Notes: a model not told the origin generated them from the sequence alone. Counted from the stretch's first letter, positions 1-7,343 are shown. The stretch is 13,000 nt of DNA from Thermococcus sp. (GCA_026987155.1 JALSNG010000044.1:1-13000), one strand, 5' to 3'. Numbers and translations: made by a program.

Positions 1-905
1 CCGCTCCTCAGGTGCCTGAAGAGGGCCTTCTCGGCACCCAGGACCTGTATGGTCGATGCCGGCATCATGGCAAGCTCTTTAAGGCCACCGGCGAGGCTGA
101 GCAACCTGGCACCGAGCTTGGCACCGACGAGGGCTTTGATGTTCGGGGCAACCTCATCCATCGCAGTCTCAAGGTAATCCTCTATCTGACGCCTGAGCTT
201 GTAGAGGTCGCCTATCTCGCTGGCCAGCTTCGTTATGACCTCACTGTCGAACTTGCCGAGAGGTGCCCCCATTGACGTTTCCGCAGCCTTCAGTATCTTC
301 TCGATCTTTCCCTCGGGGAAGCCCAGACTCTTGAGCTTCTCCTCGCTCACGTTCTCCCTTGGGCCAATCTCCTTGACGAACGCCACGTACTGCTCGTGCC
401 TCGGGAGCATCTCATCGAGCTCCGGAAAGTGTAGACCGTACCATTCCCTCAGGCGAGAAACGAGGAGATTTATAACCTTGTCAATGTCGTCCAAAGCTTC
501 GATAGCCTGGATAATCATCTTATCGCGAGCGCCGCTCTGCTCCTGTATGCGAAGCCTTGTTAAAGCCACGCCGGCGCTGAAGTACTCATCAAACCAGTCC
601 TCCCCCAAAAACTCCTCTGGACTGGAGCGGAGCTTCTCTCCGGCCATGTTGGGAAACTCCGCTGTGGCTGAATAGCCAATCTCTTTGAGGTTCCTCGCAA
701 GTTCTGTATCCTCAACCACAAAACCATCGTAGCCTTTAGCCCTAAGCTCGTCGAGGAAAGAAATCAGCTCGTCGCTTGGCTCACCCTTTAAGAGCTTATC
801 AAGGCTCAATTCCGGTCTCCCAGAGAAAACCTTCTGGCCAATTAGATTACCGCTCTCGTCAAAGGCATAGAGGCCCCTGACGTTTTCAGCTATGTAAGCT
901 TTCAT
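1..905 (-). CDS. nop5: Nop5/Nop56-like C/D-box sRNP core protein (C-terminus cut by window edge)
   Basis: Archaeal Nop5 is the scaffold of the C/D-box sRNP. It bridges L7Ae, bound to the guide RNA, and fibrillarin, which methylates ribose 2'-OH groups in rRNA and tRNA. The visible 301 or so residues begin MKAYIAENVRGLYAFDE, typical of the N-terminal fibrillarin-binding domain. A long helical coiled-coil region follows, then the start of the RNA-binding Nop domain, seen as GAPLGKFDSEVITKLASEIG and STIQVLGAEKALFRHLRSG. About 100 C-terminal residues, normally ending in a basic tail, lie before position 1. In-frame ATGs at 911, 908 and 905 and a GTG at 914 are all possible. I chose 905 because GGTGAT at 915-910 then sits 4 nt upstream as a ribosome-binding site. 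In Thermococcales the fibrillarin gene usually follows nop5, so it is expected just outside the window. Family assignment is firm; the exact start is not. Confidence 0.95.
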   Translation of the reverse strand, partial: MKAYIAENVRGLYAFDESGNLIGQKVFSGRPELSLDKLLKGEPSDELISFLDELRAKGYDGFVVEDTELARNLKEIGYSATAEFPNMAGEKLRSSPEEFLGEDWFDEYFSAGVALTRLRIQEQSGARDKMIIQAIEALDDIDKVINLLVSRLREWYGLHFPELDEMLPRHEQYVAFVKEIGPRENVSEEKLKSLGFPEGKIEKILKAAETSMGAPLGKFDSEVITKLASEIGDLYKLRRQIEDYLETAMDEVAPNIKALVGAKLGARLLSLAGGLKELAMMPASTIQVLGAEKALFRHLRS

Positions 906-929
906 CATCATCACCATCTCGGTTTTTGT

Positions 930-963
930 TCCCGGGGTATAAAAGGCATACCCCTTTTAAGTC
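930..963 (-). promoter_or_regulatory. nop5 promoter, two TATA-like boxes
   Basis: On the minus strand two AT-rich boxes face nop5: TTTTATAC at 944-937 and CTTAAAAGG at 962-954. The nearer one would start transcription at about 914, almost leaderless. The farther one would start at about 932 and leave room for the GGTGAT site at 915-910. Which one is used cannot be told from the sequence. Confidence 0.45.
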
Positions 964-999
964 ATATTGGTGGGAGAAGGTCAGAGAAAAGAGAAAGCA

Positions 1000-1968
1000 T
1001 CAGTCCTCCCAGGGTTCGGTGTACTTTAACGCCCAGCCGAACTCCTCCTTGAGGATGTCTATGGCAGCGCTCGGCGGGATTATGCCGCGCTCGGTTATGA
1101 TGACGTCGATGTATTCAGGAGGAGTAACGTCAAAGGCCGGATTCCAGACCTCTATGTTATTAGGCCAAGTCTTGAGCTCTTCCTCGGGGATGACCTCATA
1201 GGGGTCGCGCATCTCTATCTCCACCAGCTGACCGAGCATCGTCTCAGGATGGAACTTGTAGGTTTCCGCGGCAATCATCGTCCAAATCCTGTGCTCCTTG
1301 GCGGTAAGCGCTATCAAAGCCGTCCCAATCTTGTTTATGACCGCGCCATTGACCGTTATACTGTCTGCACCCATAACGACCTTGTCGGTCATCTTCATGT
1401 AGTGCCTCGCCGCACTGTCCACGACGTAGATAACAGGAATGCCATAGCCGGCCAGTTCCTTCGCGGTGAGCTTACCCTGCCACTTTGGCCTCGTTTCAGT
1501 GACTATGACCCTTATGTCCTTGCCCTGTTCGAATGCCGTTCTCATGACGCTTATTGCCGCTTTGCTGTGACAATGGGTCATTATGACGTCTCCATCCTCT
1601 ATGCGCTTTGCACCAATCTCCCCAATCCTCTCTATTGCTTTCTCAGAGTTGTAAATGAACTCCTTGGCCGCGTTTATGATAACGAATTTAAGCTGATCGA
1701 GGTCCGCACCACTCGAATAAGCAACTTTTCCGCGATGCATCACGTAACGGAGAGCATTCGGTAGAGAAACAGCCGTAGGCCTCGTTTCATATAGAATCTT
1801 CGCAGCATCTTTCATTTCATTCCAGAATTCCTCAACGGTTCCAGCTTTGCTGGCTTCAGCCTGGATCTGAAGTGCATAAGCTGCAAAGCGAGCTATTTTC
1901 CCGGCACCCCTGATCTCCATGTTCCTTATTTTCTCAGCTATCTCAAGGACTTCCATCATGACCGGCAA
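1000..1968 (-). CDS. Ribose-1,5-bisphosphate isomerase (eIF2B-like family)
   Basis: This enzyme converts ribose 1,5-bisphosphate to ribulose 1,5-bisphosphate. It stands between AMP phosphorylase and the type III Rubisco in the archaeal AMP degradation pathway, in the cytoplasm. The family is related to eIF2B alpha and methylthioribose-1-phosphate isomerase. Counted from the TTG at 1968, the protein is 322 residues. It shows the substrate-binding RGAGKIAR (19-27 region), THCHSKA with catalytic Cys133, and GADSI with catalytic Asp202. Those two numbers match what I recall for the T. kodakarensis enzyme. The upstream in-frame GTG at 1977 overlaps the ribosome-binding site GGAGGTG (1981-1975). 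The TTG lies 6 nt after that site and is therefore preferred. The first ATG, at 1959, would remove three more residues. The gene is divergent from the aminotransferase. Function is assigned with high confidence on family conservation. Confidence 0.93.
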   Translation of the reverse strand: MPVMMEVLEIAEKIRNMEIRGAGKIARFAAYALQIQAEASKAGTVEEFWNEMKDAAKILYETRPTAVSLPNALRYVMHRGKVAYSSGADLDQLKFVIINAAKEFIYNSEKAIERIGEIGAKRIEDGDVIMTHCHSKAAISVMRTAFEQGKDIRVIVTETRPKWQGKLTAKELAGYGIPVIYVVDSAARHYMKMTDKVVMGADSITVNGAVINKIGTALIALTAKEHRIWTMIAAETYKFHPETMLGQLVEIEMRDPYEVIPEEELKTWPNNIEVWNPAFDVTPPEYIDVIITERGIIPPSAAIDILKEEFGWALKYTEPWED

Positions 1969-1971
1969 CCC

Positions 1972-2016
1972 AACCACCTCCGTGCATACCCTACACTGGG
2001 GCTAAATATTTAAAGA
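1972..2016 (-). promoter_or_regulatory. Promoter and ribosome-binding site of the isomerase gene
   Basis: TTTAAATATTTAG at 2013-2001 on the minus strand is a strong archaeal TATA element. It predicts a start site near 1983. The strong Shine-Dalgarno GGAGGTGGTT at 1981-1972 follows almost at once, giving a leader of about 15 nt before the TTG at 1968. Confidence 0.6.
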
Positions 2017-2112
2017 ACTTTTCCCGTTCATCAATGACCCAGCATGTTCCCCAAAGTCCCCAGAAAACCCCCGAAAATCTTTACAAAGGTAAAAGGAGGC
2101 ATGGAAAGCGAG

Positions 2113-2155
2113 GAAAGGTTTATAACTCCCTTCGCCCTACCCCCAATGTATAAAG
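2113..2155 (+). promoter_or_regulatory. Promoter region of the aminotransferase gene
   Basis: Two TATA-like elements face the aminotransferase: AAAGGTTTATAAC (TTTATAA at 2119-2125) and TATAAA at 2149-2154. They predict starts near 2146 and 2177. Both lie inside the open frame that extends upstream of position 2197, which argues that this extension is leader rather than coding sequence. Confidence 0.5.
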
Positions 2156-2196
2156 ACGTTGACATGATCAGACTTGTTCATCCGGGGGTAGGGACG

Positions 2197-3459
2197 ATGA
2201 CGATGGAGGAAAAGCTTATGAAAAAACTGGGATCGGGGTCCCTTGAGTTTGAGGCTTATTTTTCGGAGAAAGCTCTGGAAATGAAAGCTTCTGAGATAAG
2301 GGAACTCCTGAAACTCGTTGAGACTGGAGACGTTATAAGCCTCGCGGGAGGTCTTCCGGCTCCCGAGACCTTTCCAGTCGAGACCATAAGAAAAATATCC
2401 CAGGAGGTTCTCGAAAAACACGCCGACAAGGCCCTTCAGTATGGCACTACGAAGGGGTTCACACCGCTCAGACTTGCGCTGGCCAAATGGATGGAGAAGC
2501 GCTATGGGATCCCCACCAGCAAGGTGGAGATAATGATGGTCGCGGGAAGCCAGCAGGCGCTGGACTTAATCGGAAGGGTGTTCATAAACCCCGGAGACAC
2601 CGTGGTGGTGGAGGGACCCACCTACTTGGCGGCGCTCAATGCGTTCAAATACTACGAGCCAGAATTCGTGAGCATACCCATGGATCACGACGGCATGATT
2701 GTGGAGGTCCTTGAAGAAAAGCTGGCGGAGCTTAGGAAAAAAGGAAAAAAAGTGAAGTTCGTCTACACGGTTTCAACCTTCCAGAATCCAGCGGGAGTCA
2801 CGATGAGCCTTGAGAGAAGGAAGAAGTTAGTAGAGCTTGCCAGGGAATACGACTTTCTGATAGTCGAGGACAACCCCTACAGCGAGCTTCGCTACTCCGG
2901 AAAACCCATCCCTCCGATAAAACACTTCGATGAGGAAGGTAGGGTCATATACCTTGGAACTTTCTCAAAAATACTCGCACCGGGCTTCAGACTCGGATGG
3001 ATAGCGGCACACCCCCATTTCATCCGAAAGATGGAGATAGCCAAACAGGCCGTTGACCTGTGCACCAACACCATTTCTCAGGTGATAGCCTGGAAATACG
3101 TGGAGGAGGGCTACCTCGACGAACACATTCCGAAGATAATCGAGTTCTACCGGCCGAGAAGGGATGCCATGCTTGAGGCCCTTGATGAGTTCATGCCCGA
3201 AGGTGTCGAGTGGACGAGGCCCGAGGGCGGAATGTTCGTCTGGGTCACCCTTCCAGAAGGCATCGACACCAAACTGATGGCCGAGAAGGCCATAAACAGG
3301 GGCGTTGCGTACGTCCCAGGAGAGGCCTTCTTCGCCCACCGCAACATCAAGAACACCATGCGCCTTAACTTCACCTACGTCCCAGAGGACACCATAAGGG
3401 AAGGCGTCAAAAGGCTCGGGGAGGTAATCCGGGAAGAACTCAAGAAGCGCGGGCGTTAA
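2197..3459 (+). CDS. PLP-dependent aminotransferase, class I/II (2-aminoadipate / aromatic / kynurenine type)
   Basis: This is a fold-type I aminotransferase that transfers amino groups between amino acids and 2-oxo acids. It resembles the LysN / kynurenine aminotransferase subgroup found in Pyrococcus and Thermococcus. From ATG 2197 it has 420 residues, the usual length for the family. Visible signatures are ISLAGGLPAPETFP near the N-terminus (47-60), AGSQQALDL (116-124), the N-P pair in TFQNPAG (Asn197), VEDNPY with PLP-binding Asp225 and Tyr228, the Schiff-base Lys258 in GTFSKILAPGFRLGW, and the C-terminal substrate-carboxylate Arg in MRLNFTY. An upstream frame begins at 2044 but contains the promoter boxes. 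GGGGGT at 2184-2189 is a suitable ribosome-binding site for 2197. Exact substrate preference cannot be read from the sequence. The stop overlaps that of the convergent radical SAM gene. Confidence 0.93.
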   Translation: MTMEEKLMKKLGSGSLEFEAYFSEKALEMKASEIRELLKLVETGDVISLAGGLPAPETFPVETIRKISQEVLEKHADKALQYGTTKGFTPLRLALAKWMEKRYGIPTSKVEIMMVAGSQQALDLIGRVFINPGDTVVVEGPTYLAALNAFKYYEPEFVSIPMDHDGMIVEVLEEKLAELRKKGKKVKFVYTVSTFQNPAGVTMSLERRKKLVELAREYDFLIVEDNPYSELRYSGKPIPPIKHFDEEGRVIYLGTFSKILAPGFRLGWIAAHPHFIRKMEIAKQAVDLCTNTISQVIAWKYVEEGYLDEHIPKIIEFYRPRRDAMLEALDEFMPEGVEWTRPEGGMFVWVTLPEGIDTKLMAEKAINRGVAYVPGEAFFAHRNIKNTMRLNFTYVPEDTIREGVKRLGEVIREELKKRGR

Positions 3460-4298
3460 AGGGGAACAAGGTGCGAGCCGTCGCAACTTGGAAAAGAGCG
3501 GTAACCTTCACGGCAGGAACCGAATGTTATCCCCTTTTCCACGATTTTTTCCTCCGCTTTTCTCAAAATCTCAAACCTCAGTTCCTTTGGAAGATAATAG
3601 TAGCCGCCTATCTTCTCGCCCTCCTCGTATAGCGGCCACAACCTCCCCATCAACTCCGGGAACTTTGCGAACATCCTCCTCTTTGAGTCGGGCCTCAGCT
3701 TCAACGTTGAAACTGTTATGTGGCTCACGAAACTTAGAGCATCGACCGTTTCCTCGAAATCCTCCCAAGTGTAGAAGGGTATTATCGGATCAATGCGGGC
3801 ATAAACTGGAATTCCCGCTTCCTTAGCCTTTTTTAGAGCCTTTATCCTTGCCTTAGGTGAGGGGGCGTTTGGCTCTAACAGCTCTGCCTTTCTCCCATCA
3901 ACGGTCGTTACAGTCACCCCCACGGCACAGTGGAGTTCTCTCAGAATATCAATATCGCGCTCAAAGATGTCCGACTTCGTAAGAAGAAGACAGCGGACGT
4001 TATGACGTTTAAAGAGCTCTAAAACCTTCCGGGTTATGCCCAATTCCCTCTCCACCGTTGGATACGGATCCGAGGAGTAGGAGAGCGCTACGATGTAGCG
4101 CCTATCGAAACGCCTCAGTTCACGCTCCAGTTTTGGCAGAAGGCCCTCCTTTATCCTCACCCGAAAGGCGTTGGGAATGTAGCCCGTTATGTAGCAGTAT
4201 ACGCAGGCGTGGTCGCAGCCGGTGTATACGTTTAGCGTGTACTTGAAAGGGCACGTGCAAAGTTTCGCCTTCCAGGGGTCGAATGGACGGATGTACAT
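3456..4298 (-). CDS. Radical SAM protein, SplB/COG1533-like
   Basis: The protein is a radical SAM enzyme that should use a [4Fe-4S] cluster to cleave S-adenosylmethionine. The cluster motif is GCDHACVYCY (C-x3-C-x2-C at Cys28, Cys32, Cys35), preceded by a C-T-C pair (Cys14, Cys16) typical of this subgroup. A partial TIM barrel follows (SYSSDPYPTVE, LLTKSD, VGVTVTT, ARIDPIIPFYTWEDFE), then a C-terminal segment with two more cysteines (GSCREGYRSFPSC). The arrangement resembles the spore photoproduct lyase-like group, but archaeal members have no established substrate and DNA repair should not be assumed. The length is 280 residues from ATG 4298. An in-frame TTG at 4304 is less likely, since the TATA box at 4326-4319 predicts a nearly leaderless transcript at 4298. 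The stop codon TAA overlaps the aminotransferase stop in a shared TTAA. Confidence 0.88.
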   Translation of the reverse strand: MYIRPFDPWKAKLCTCPFKYTLNVYTGCDHACVYCYITGYIPNAFRVRIKEGLLPKLERELRRFDRRYIVALSYSSDPYPTVERELGITRKVLELFKRHNVRCLLLTKSDIFERDIDILRELHCAVGVTVTTVDGRKAELLEPNAPSPKARIKALKKAKEAGIPVYARIDPIIPFYTWEDFEETVDALSFVSHITVSTLKLRPDSKRRMFAKFPELMGRLWPLYEEGEKIGGYYYLPKELRFEILRKAEEKIVEKGITFGSCREGYRSFPSCDGSHLVPL

Positions 4299-4316
4299 AA
4301 CCAAAGGTTCAAAAAG

Positions 4317-4352
4317 GACTTAAAAGGTATTTCGCCAACTCCAGGGGGTGGT
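4317..4352. promoter_or_regulatory. Compact divergent promoter shared by the radical SAM and OsmC genes
   Basis: One AT-rich element, CTTAAAAGG at 4319-4327, is the only good TATA candidate for either gene. Read rightward it predicts a start near 4347, just upstream of GGGGGTGG and ATG 4356. Read leftward, as CCTTTTAAG, it predicts a start near 4297 and a leaderless transcript for the radical SAM gene. Confidence 0.4.
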
Positions 4353-4355
4353 CGA

Positions 4356-4763
4356 ATGGGTGAGGTTAGGGGAAAGGTGAAGTGGGTTGAAGGTATGCAG
4401 TTCGTCGGAAAAATGGAGACAGACCAGTGCGGTATAATCCTCGGTGAAGGTGGAATAAGCCCGATGAAGCTCCTCCTCCTAAGTGTAGCTGGCTGTACTG
4501 CCTACGATGTCGTTATGATACTCCAAAAGATGCGCGAACCTATTGAGGGACTTGAAGTTGAGATTTCGGGCAAAAGGAGAGAGGAGCACCCTAAGGTATA
4601 CGAAAGGGTTCATCTTCACTACAAAATCCACGGCGACGTGAGGGAGGAGAAAGCCAAGCGGGCCATAGAACTCAGCCAGGATAAGTACTGCTCCGCGTCG
4701 GCCCACATCAAGCTGAGTGGTGCCAGGCTCACCTACTCCTTTGAGGTCATCGGAGGGGAGTAA
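4356..4763 (+). CDS. OsmC/Ohr-family protein
   Basis: This 135-residue protein belongs to the OsmC fold, whose members are homodimeric thiol peroxidases acting on organic and other peroxides. The two family cysteines are present: Cys47 in VAGCTAYDVV and Cys112 in DKYCSASAHI. The first lies on the central helix and the second near the start of the C-terminal half, as in active OsmC proteins. Other family marks are the N-terminal beta region (GEVRGKVKWVEGMQFVG) and G-I-S-P-M-K-L-L-L before the first cysteine. GGGGGTGG at 4344-4351 serves as ribosome-binding site 4 nt before ATG 4356. The snatA start follows within 41 nt but has its own TATA-like box. A role in peroxide defence is inferred from the family; the electron donor is not visible here. 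Confidence 0.88.
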   Translation: MGEVRGKVKWVEGMQFVGKMETDQCGIILGEGGISPMKLLLLSVAGCTAYDVVMILQKMREPIEGLEVEISGKRREEHPKVYERVHLHYKIHGDVREEKAKRAIELSQDKYCSASAHIKLSGARLTYSFEVIGGE

Positions 4764-4773
4764 CTTTTTAACC
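4764..4773 (+). promoter_or_regulatory. TATA-like box upstream of snatA
   Basis: CTTTTTAACC begins directly after the OsmC stop codon. It predicts a start near 4792-4794, just before the transporter start codon. The transporter may therefore be transcribed on its own as well as by read-through from osmC. Confidence 0.4.
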
Positions 4774-4803
4774 TCCTCCCTTCCCCAACCTATGGGTGGT
4801 GGT

Positions 4804-5445
4804 GTGATAGAATTCCTCAAGCTCTTTGTCCTACTCTACGGGGGGCTCTTTGCAATTACAAACCCTATTGGAGCCGTACCGGTTTTTTTGAGTATAACAC
4901 ACGAGCTTTCCTCCAAAGAAAGGAAGGAGATAGCGACCAAGACGGCACTCACCGTCGTTGCAACTCTCTTCACGTTTGCCCTGATAGGCCAGTGGATATT
5001 CAAGTTCTTCGGCTCAAGTGTTGACGCCTTTGCGATAGCAGGAGGGATTCTGCTCTTCAAAATGGCCATGGAAATGCTCTCCGGAAAGCTCTCATCCGTT
5101 AAGATAAGCCGCGAAGAAACCGAGGAGTTTGGCGAAGAGGCCGTTACGCTGGAGGAGGTAGCTATAATCCCCCTTGCAATACCCCTTATCTCCGGACCGG
5201 GGGCAATAACAACGGTTATGCTTTACATGGCAAGAAGCGACTCCCTTCCACACAGGCTGACGGTCCTGTTCAGCATATTTGCAGTTGGGCTCACAGTCTG
5301 GCTGATCTTTTGCTCCGCCAACCGGATAAAAAGTGCCCTCGGGAGAGTTGGAATCAAGGTAATGACAAGGATGATGGGCCTGATACTTACCTCAATGGCC
5401 GTCCAGATGATAATCAACGGTATCAGGGGAGCTTTTGGACTTTAG
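4804..5445 (+). CDS. snatA: MarC/SnatA-family small neutral amino acid transporter
   Basis: This is a six-helix membrane protein of the MarC family (about 213 residues). The family member studied in Thermococcus sp. KS-1, SnatA, transports glycine and other small neutral amino acids. Hallmarks are the pseudo-repeated motifs NPIGAVPVFL (about residues 20-29) and IPLISGPGAIT, each at the start of one three-helix half. Hydrophobic segments lie near residues 4-24, 46-66, 74-93, 121-143, 153-173 and 190-210. A charged cytoplasmic loop (REETEEFGEEAVTLEE) separates the halves. The start is uncertain. GTG 4804 gives MIEFLKLF and is preceded by GGGTGGTGG. ATG 4792 would add MGGG-, is also in frame, and would suit a leaderless transcript from the TATA-like box at 4764. 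Whether it imports or exports amino acids in the cell cannot be told. Confidence 0.88.
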   Translation: MIEFLKLFVLLYGGLFAITNPIGAVPVFLSITHELSSKERKEIATKTALTVVATLFTFALIGQWIFKFFGSSVDAFAIAGGILLFKMAMEMLSGKLSSVKISREETEEFGEEAVTLEEVAIIPLAIPLISGPGAITTVMLYMARSDSLPHRLTVLFSIFAVGLTVWLIFCSANRIKSALGRVGIKVMTRMMGLILTSMAVQMIINGIRGAFGL

Positions 5446-5462
5446 GGAAAGGTTAATATCCC
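5446..5462 (+). promoter_or_regulatory. TATA-like promoter of the small conserved gene
   Basis: GGGAAAGGTTAATATCCCC follows the snatA stop. Its AAAGGTTAATAT core resembles a BRE/TATA pair and predicts a start near 5480, giving a short leader with GGTG at 5481-5484 before ATG 5491. Confidence 0.4.
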
Positions 5463-5490
5463 CACCGAACAAGAAAAGATGGTGTTAAAG

Positions 5491-5772
5491 ATGCGGGGCG
5501 AACTTATAAGGATTTTAAGCTCGGTTGAAGAGAAGGCCAACGAGCTCAAACTCGACGGATACGAGCCAGATCTTGTGCTCTTTGGAAAGGAGGCCTACGA
5601 CTACATAAAGGCGCAGATAACCGAGGAGTTTGGGAGCGAGGAGGAGGTAAGCGAGCTCTCCGGGATAAAGGTGAGAATCGTAGAGGAATTACGAGGCGAC
5701 GCAGTGGTTATAGATAGCAAGGCCCTCGGTCTGGGCCTGGGAGGCGCAAAGCGCTTCAAGGTCGTCCTATAA
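5491..5772 (+). CDS. Small conserved Thermococcales protein, possibly DUF1884
   Basis: The product is 93 residues, soluble and acidic, beginning MRGELIRILSSVEEKANELK. A helical N-terminal part leads into beta-like stretches (PDLVLFGKEAY, IKVRIVEEL, DAVVIDSKAL). It ends in a Gly-rich GLGLGGAKRFKVVL. It reminds me of a small Thermococcales family of unknown function (DUF1884), but that is recall and no motif proves it. No catalytic signature is seen. An in-frame ATG at 5479 would add MVLK. I prefer 5491 because GGTG lies 6 nt upstream and the TATA-like box predicts a start near 5480. The last 17 nt overlap the 3' end of the convergent CitG-like gene. Confidence 0.75.
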   Translation: MRGELIRILSSVEEKANELKLDGYEPDLVLFGKEAYDYIKAQITEEFGSEEEVSELSGIKVRIVEELRGDAVVIDSKALGLGLGGAKRFKVVL

Positions 5773-6682
5773 TCCCCCAGACCCTCCCGTCTCTCAATTC
5801 TATCCTCAATCCCCTGAGAACGAGCAGGCTGAGAGAGACCGCCATAACGTCCGCCAGGCTTCCAGGGTTTCTCAGGTCGCCCCTCTCGCGCATGAAGGCA
5901 TCGAACTCCTCAAGGCTCAGCTCCCCTGCGAGAACCTTTCCAGCTTTTTCCCGAACGAGCTTCGCCTCCTCAAGGCCAGCCTTTCTAACTATCAGCGTGT
6001 CGATGTTTGTCGAGAGCAGCTCAACGAAGGCCCTCACGACCGTCTCCTCTAAGGGGAGCTCCTTTATAAGCTCGTAGAGCCTTCCAAAGGTGGAGTAGCT
6101 CAGCTCGTATTCGTTGAGCCACTCGCAGAAGATGAGTTCCCTTTCACAGCTCATCTCGGCGAGTTTAGCCAAGTTTATCCCGTCCTGGAAAAGCTCCCTG
6201 AAGGAATCGTCACTGTAAACGTCGTACTTTACCCCGCTGGGAATTCCCTTGGGGTTGGCTATCCTTATCGCCCGGTAGAGCTCCATCGTGTCCCTGACGG
6301 TTGATTCCTCTATCAGCAGTTTCGCTTTTTTCCTCGCATCGAGCATGTCGCGGCCCATTGCCAGCCCTATGATGAGGGGAAGCGAGAGGACGATGATGCC
6401 AAAGTTGGGGTTGGCGTCCTGGGCCTCGCGCGATGCCCCAACGGCACGCTTTATCAACTCGCCCAAACCGGCTTCCTTTGGTTCCAGCATGCCCTTTCTC
6501 AGAAGTTCCGCCGTCTTCACGGCCTCGTAGTAAACCCCCGTGACGGCAGTCTCTGCGAAGAGGAAGTGGTAAAGGGTCAAATCCCTGAAGTCCCGGTAGC
6601 GGTTCACGTTGCCCGGTTTTGGAACGGCCGCCTCAAGGAGAGGGCCGAGGGTAAAGGCTCTAACTATTCTCCACCGCTCCAT
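5756..6682 (-). CDS. CitG/MdcB-like triphosphoribosyl-dephospho-CoA synthase family protein
   Basis: In bacteria this family (COG1767) makes 2'-(5''-triphosphoribosyl)-3'-dephospho-CoA from ATP and dephospho-CoA, the prosthetic group precursor of citrate lyase and malonate decarboxylase. The 308-residue protein is all-helical and keeps the family motifs: AVPKPGNVNRYRDF (19-32), DANPNFGIIVLSLPL (89-103) and NPGSLADV (272-279). No citrate lyase, malonate decarboxylase or acyl-carrier gene is in the window, so the archaeal role is probably different and is unknown. The start ATG 6682-6680 follows the TGA of the upstream membrane-protein gene with no gap (TGAATG), which suggests translational coupling. 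The gene is last in the minus-strand cluster. Family assignment is good; the reaction is only inferred. Confidence 0.85.
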   Translation of the reverse strand: MERWRIVRAFTLGPLLEAAVPKPGNVNRYRDFRDLTLYHFLFAETAVTGVYYEAVKTAELLRKGMLEPKEAGLGELIKRAVGASREAQDANPNFGIIVLSLPLIIGLAMGRDMLDARKKAKLLIEESTVRDTMELYRAIRIANPKGIPSGVKYDVYSDDSFRELFQDGINLAKLAEMSCERELIFCEWLNEYELSYSTFGRLYELIKELPLEETVVRAFVELLSTNIDTLIVRKAGLEEAKLVREKAGKVLAGELSLEEFDAFMRERGDLRNPGSLADVMAVSLSLLVLRGLRIELRDGRVWGIIGRP

Positions 6683-6910
6683 TCACACCACCAGGTACAG
6701 TAGCAGGTAGATAAGGTAAAGGATTAACACGGCCCTCCTGAGGGCTCTTCTCGTCAGCATGTAGAGGCCAAAGGCCACCAAGGTCACCCCCCAGAAGGCG
6801 TCCCTTATATACGGCGCGTAAGGCCTGAGCCAGTCCAGGAAAGATGGATGAAACTCCCTCATAAGGAGGAGAAGGCCCAAAAACACGAATAGCCAGCCGA
6901 GGGTTCGCAT
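6683..6910 (-). CDS. Small three-helix membrane protein
   Basis: The 75-residue product is almost entirely hydrophobic, with probable membrane segments near residues 4-17, 38-53 and 59-75. A short loop (MREFHPSFLDWLRPYAPYIR) lies between helices 1 and 2, and a basic turn (TRRALRRA) between helices 2 and 3. It resembles the small transmembrane modules that accompany PspC/LiaF-type proteins, but I do not recognise a named family. The ATG at 6910 is preferred over the GTG at 6919. GAGGGGTGAT (6925-6916) is then a well-spaced ribosome-binding site, and the start lies 1 nt beyond the TGA of the upstream pspC-like gene. Its own stop touches the next start codon. It is therefore the middle cistron of a coupled trio and is likely made together with the PspC protein. 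Confidence 0.75.
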   Translation of the reverse strand: MRTLGWLFVFLGLLLLMREFHPSFLDWLRPYAPYIRDAFWGVTLVAFGLYMLTRRALRRAVLILYLIYLLLYLVV

Positions 6911-6911
6911 C

Positions 6912-7343
6912 TCAATCACCCCTCGTGAGGAGGATTATTCCGACTATCAGGAACGCAACCGCGAGAAGCGTCCTGAAGTCCATGGCCGGGAGGAGAAACG
7001 GCATGAACGGACCAGCGAGAAGTATTGCACCCAGTACTATCAACAGGAGGGCGATTGCCTTCGAGTTTTCGTTTCCGGAAAAGACTTCCTCCAGCCTTTC
7101 CCCGGTCTCGTCTACCAGGTTTTCGAGCTTGTCCGAGAGGGATTTCTCCGTTTCTTCCCCCTCCTCGGGTATTATGAGCGCCGCGAGGAAGTAGAGCAGC
7201 GTCATGGCAACCGGGTTGAAAACGAGGAGAACCACGAAGATAAGCCTTATGAGGGTTGGGTCAACGTTGAGATGCTCGGCTATTCCACCGAGCACGCCTA
7301 AGAAAATCCGCTCCGTTTTTGACCTCACGAGCTTCCCAGCCAT
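6912..7343 (-). CDS. PspC-domain membrane protein
   Basis: The 143-residue protein begins with a PspC domain (about residues 4-60): KLVRSKTERIFLGVLGGIAEHLNVDPTLIRLIFV, then a hydrophobic helix ending ALIIPEE. A charged linker follows (about 61-92, rich in Glu and Lys, possibly coiled coil). Two further membrane segments come last (about 95-117 and 123-140), as in LiaF-like membrane modules. In bacteria PspC proteins sense envelope stress with PspA or LiaF/LiaR partners. No PspA is visible here. ATG 7343 is chosen over GTG 7352 because GGTGG (7354-7350) sits 6 nt upstream of it. The DUF4097-like repeat gene lies 40 nt upstream on the same strand, and a small membrane protein follows after 1 nt. 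The grouping supports a membrane-homeostasis role, by inference. Confidence 0.87.
   Translation of the reverse strand: MAGKLVRSKTERIFLGVLGGIAEHLNVDPTLIRLIFVVLLVFNPVAMTLLYFLAALIIPEEGEETEKSLSDKLENLVDETGERLEEVFSGNENSKAIALLLIVLGAILLAGPFMPFLLPAMDFRTLLAVAFLIVGIILLTRGD

Noticed and set aside
235..675. Plus-strand frame of 146 codons
   Set aside because: It is entirely antisense to nop5 and has low-complexity Ser-rich composition typical of a shadow frame.
979..1000. TCAGAGAAAAG shared with the hairpin after the GTPase gene (10617-10627)
   Set aside because: It is a short purine-rich match without conserved surroundings and is probably chance.
2044..2196. In-frame N-terminal extension of the aminotransferase
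   Set aside because: It contains both TATA-like boxes, has no family similarity, and a well-spaced ribosome-binding site precedes ATG 2197, giving the usual family length.
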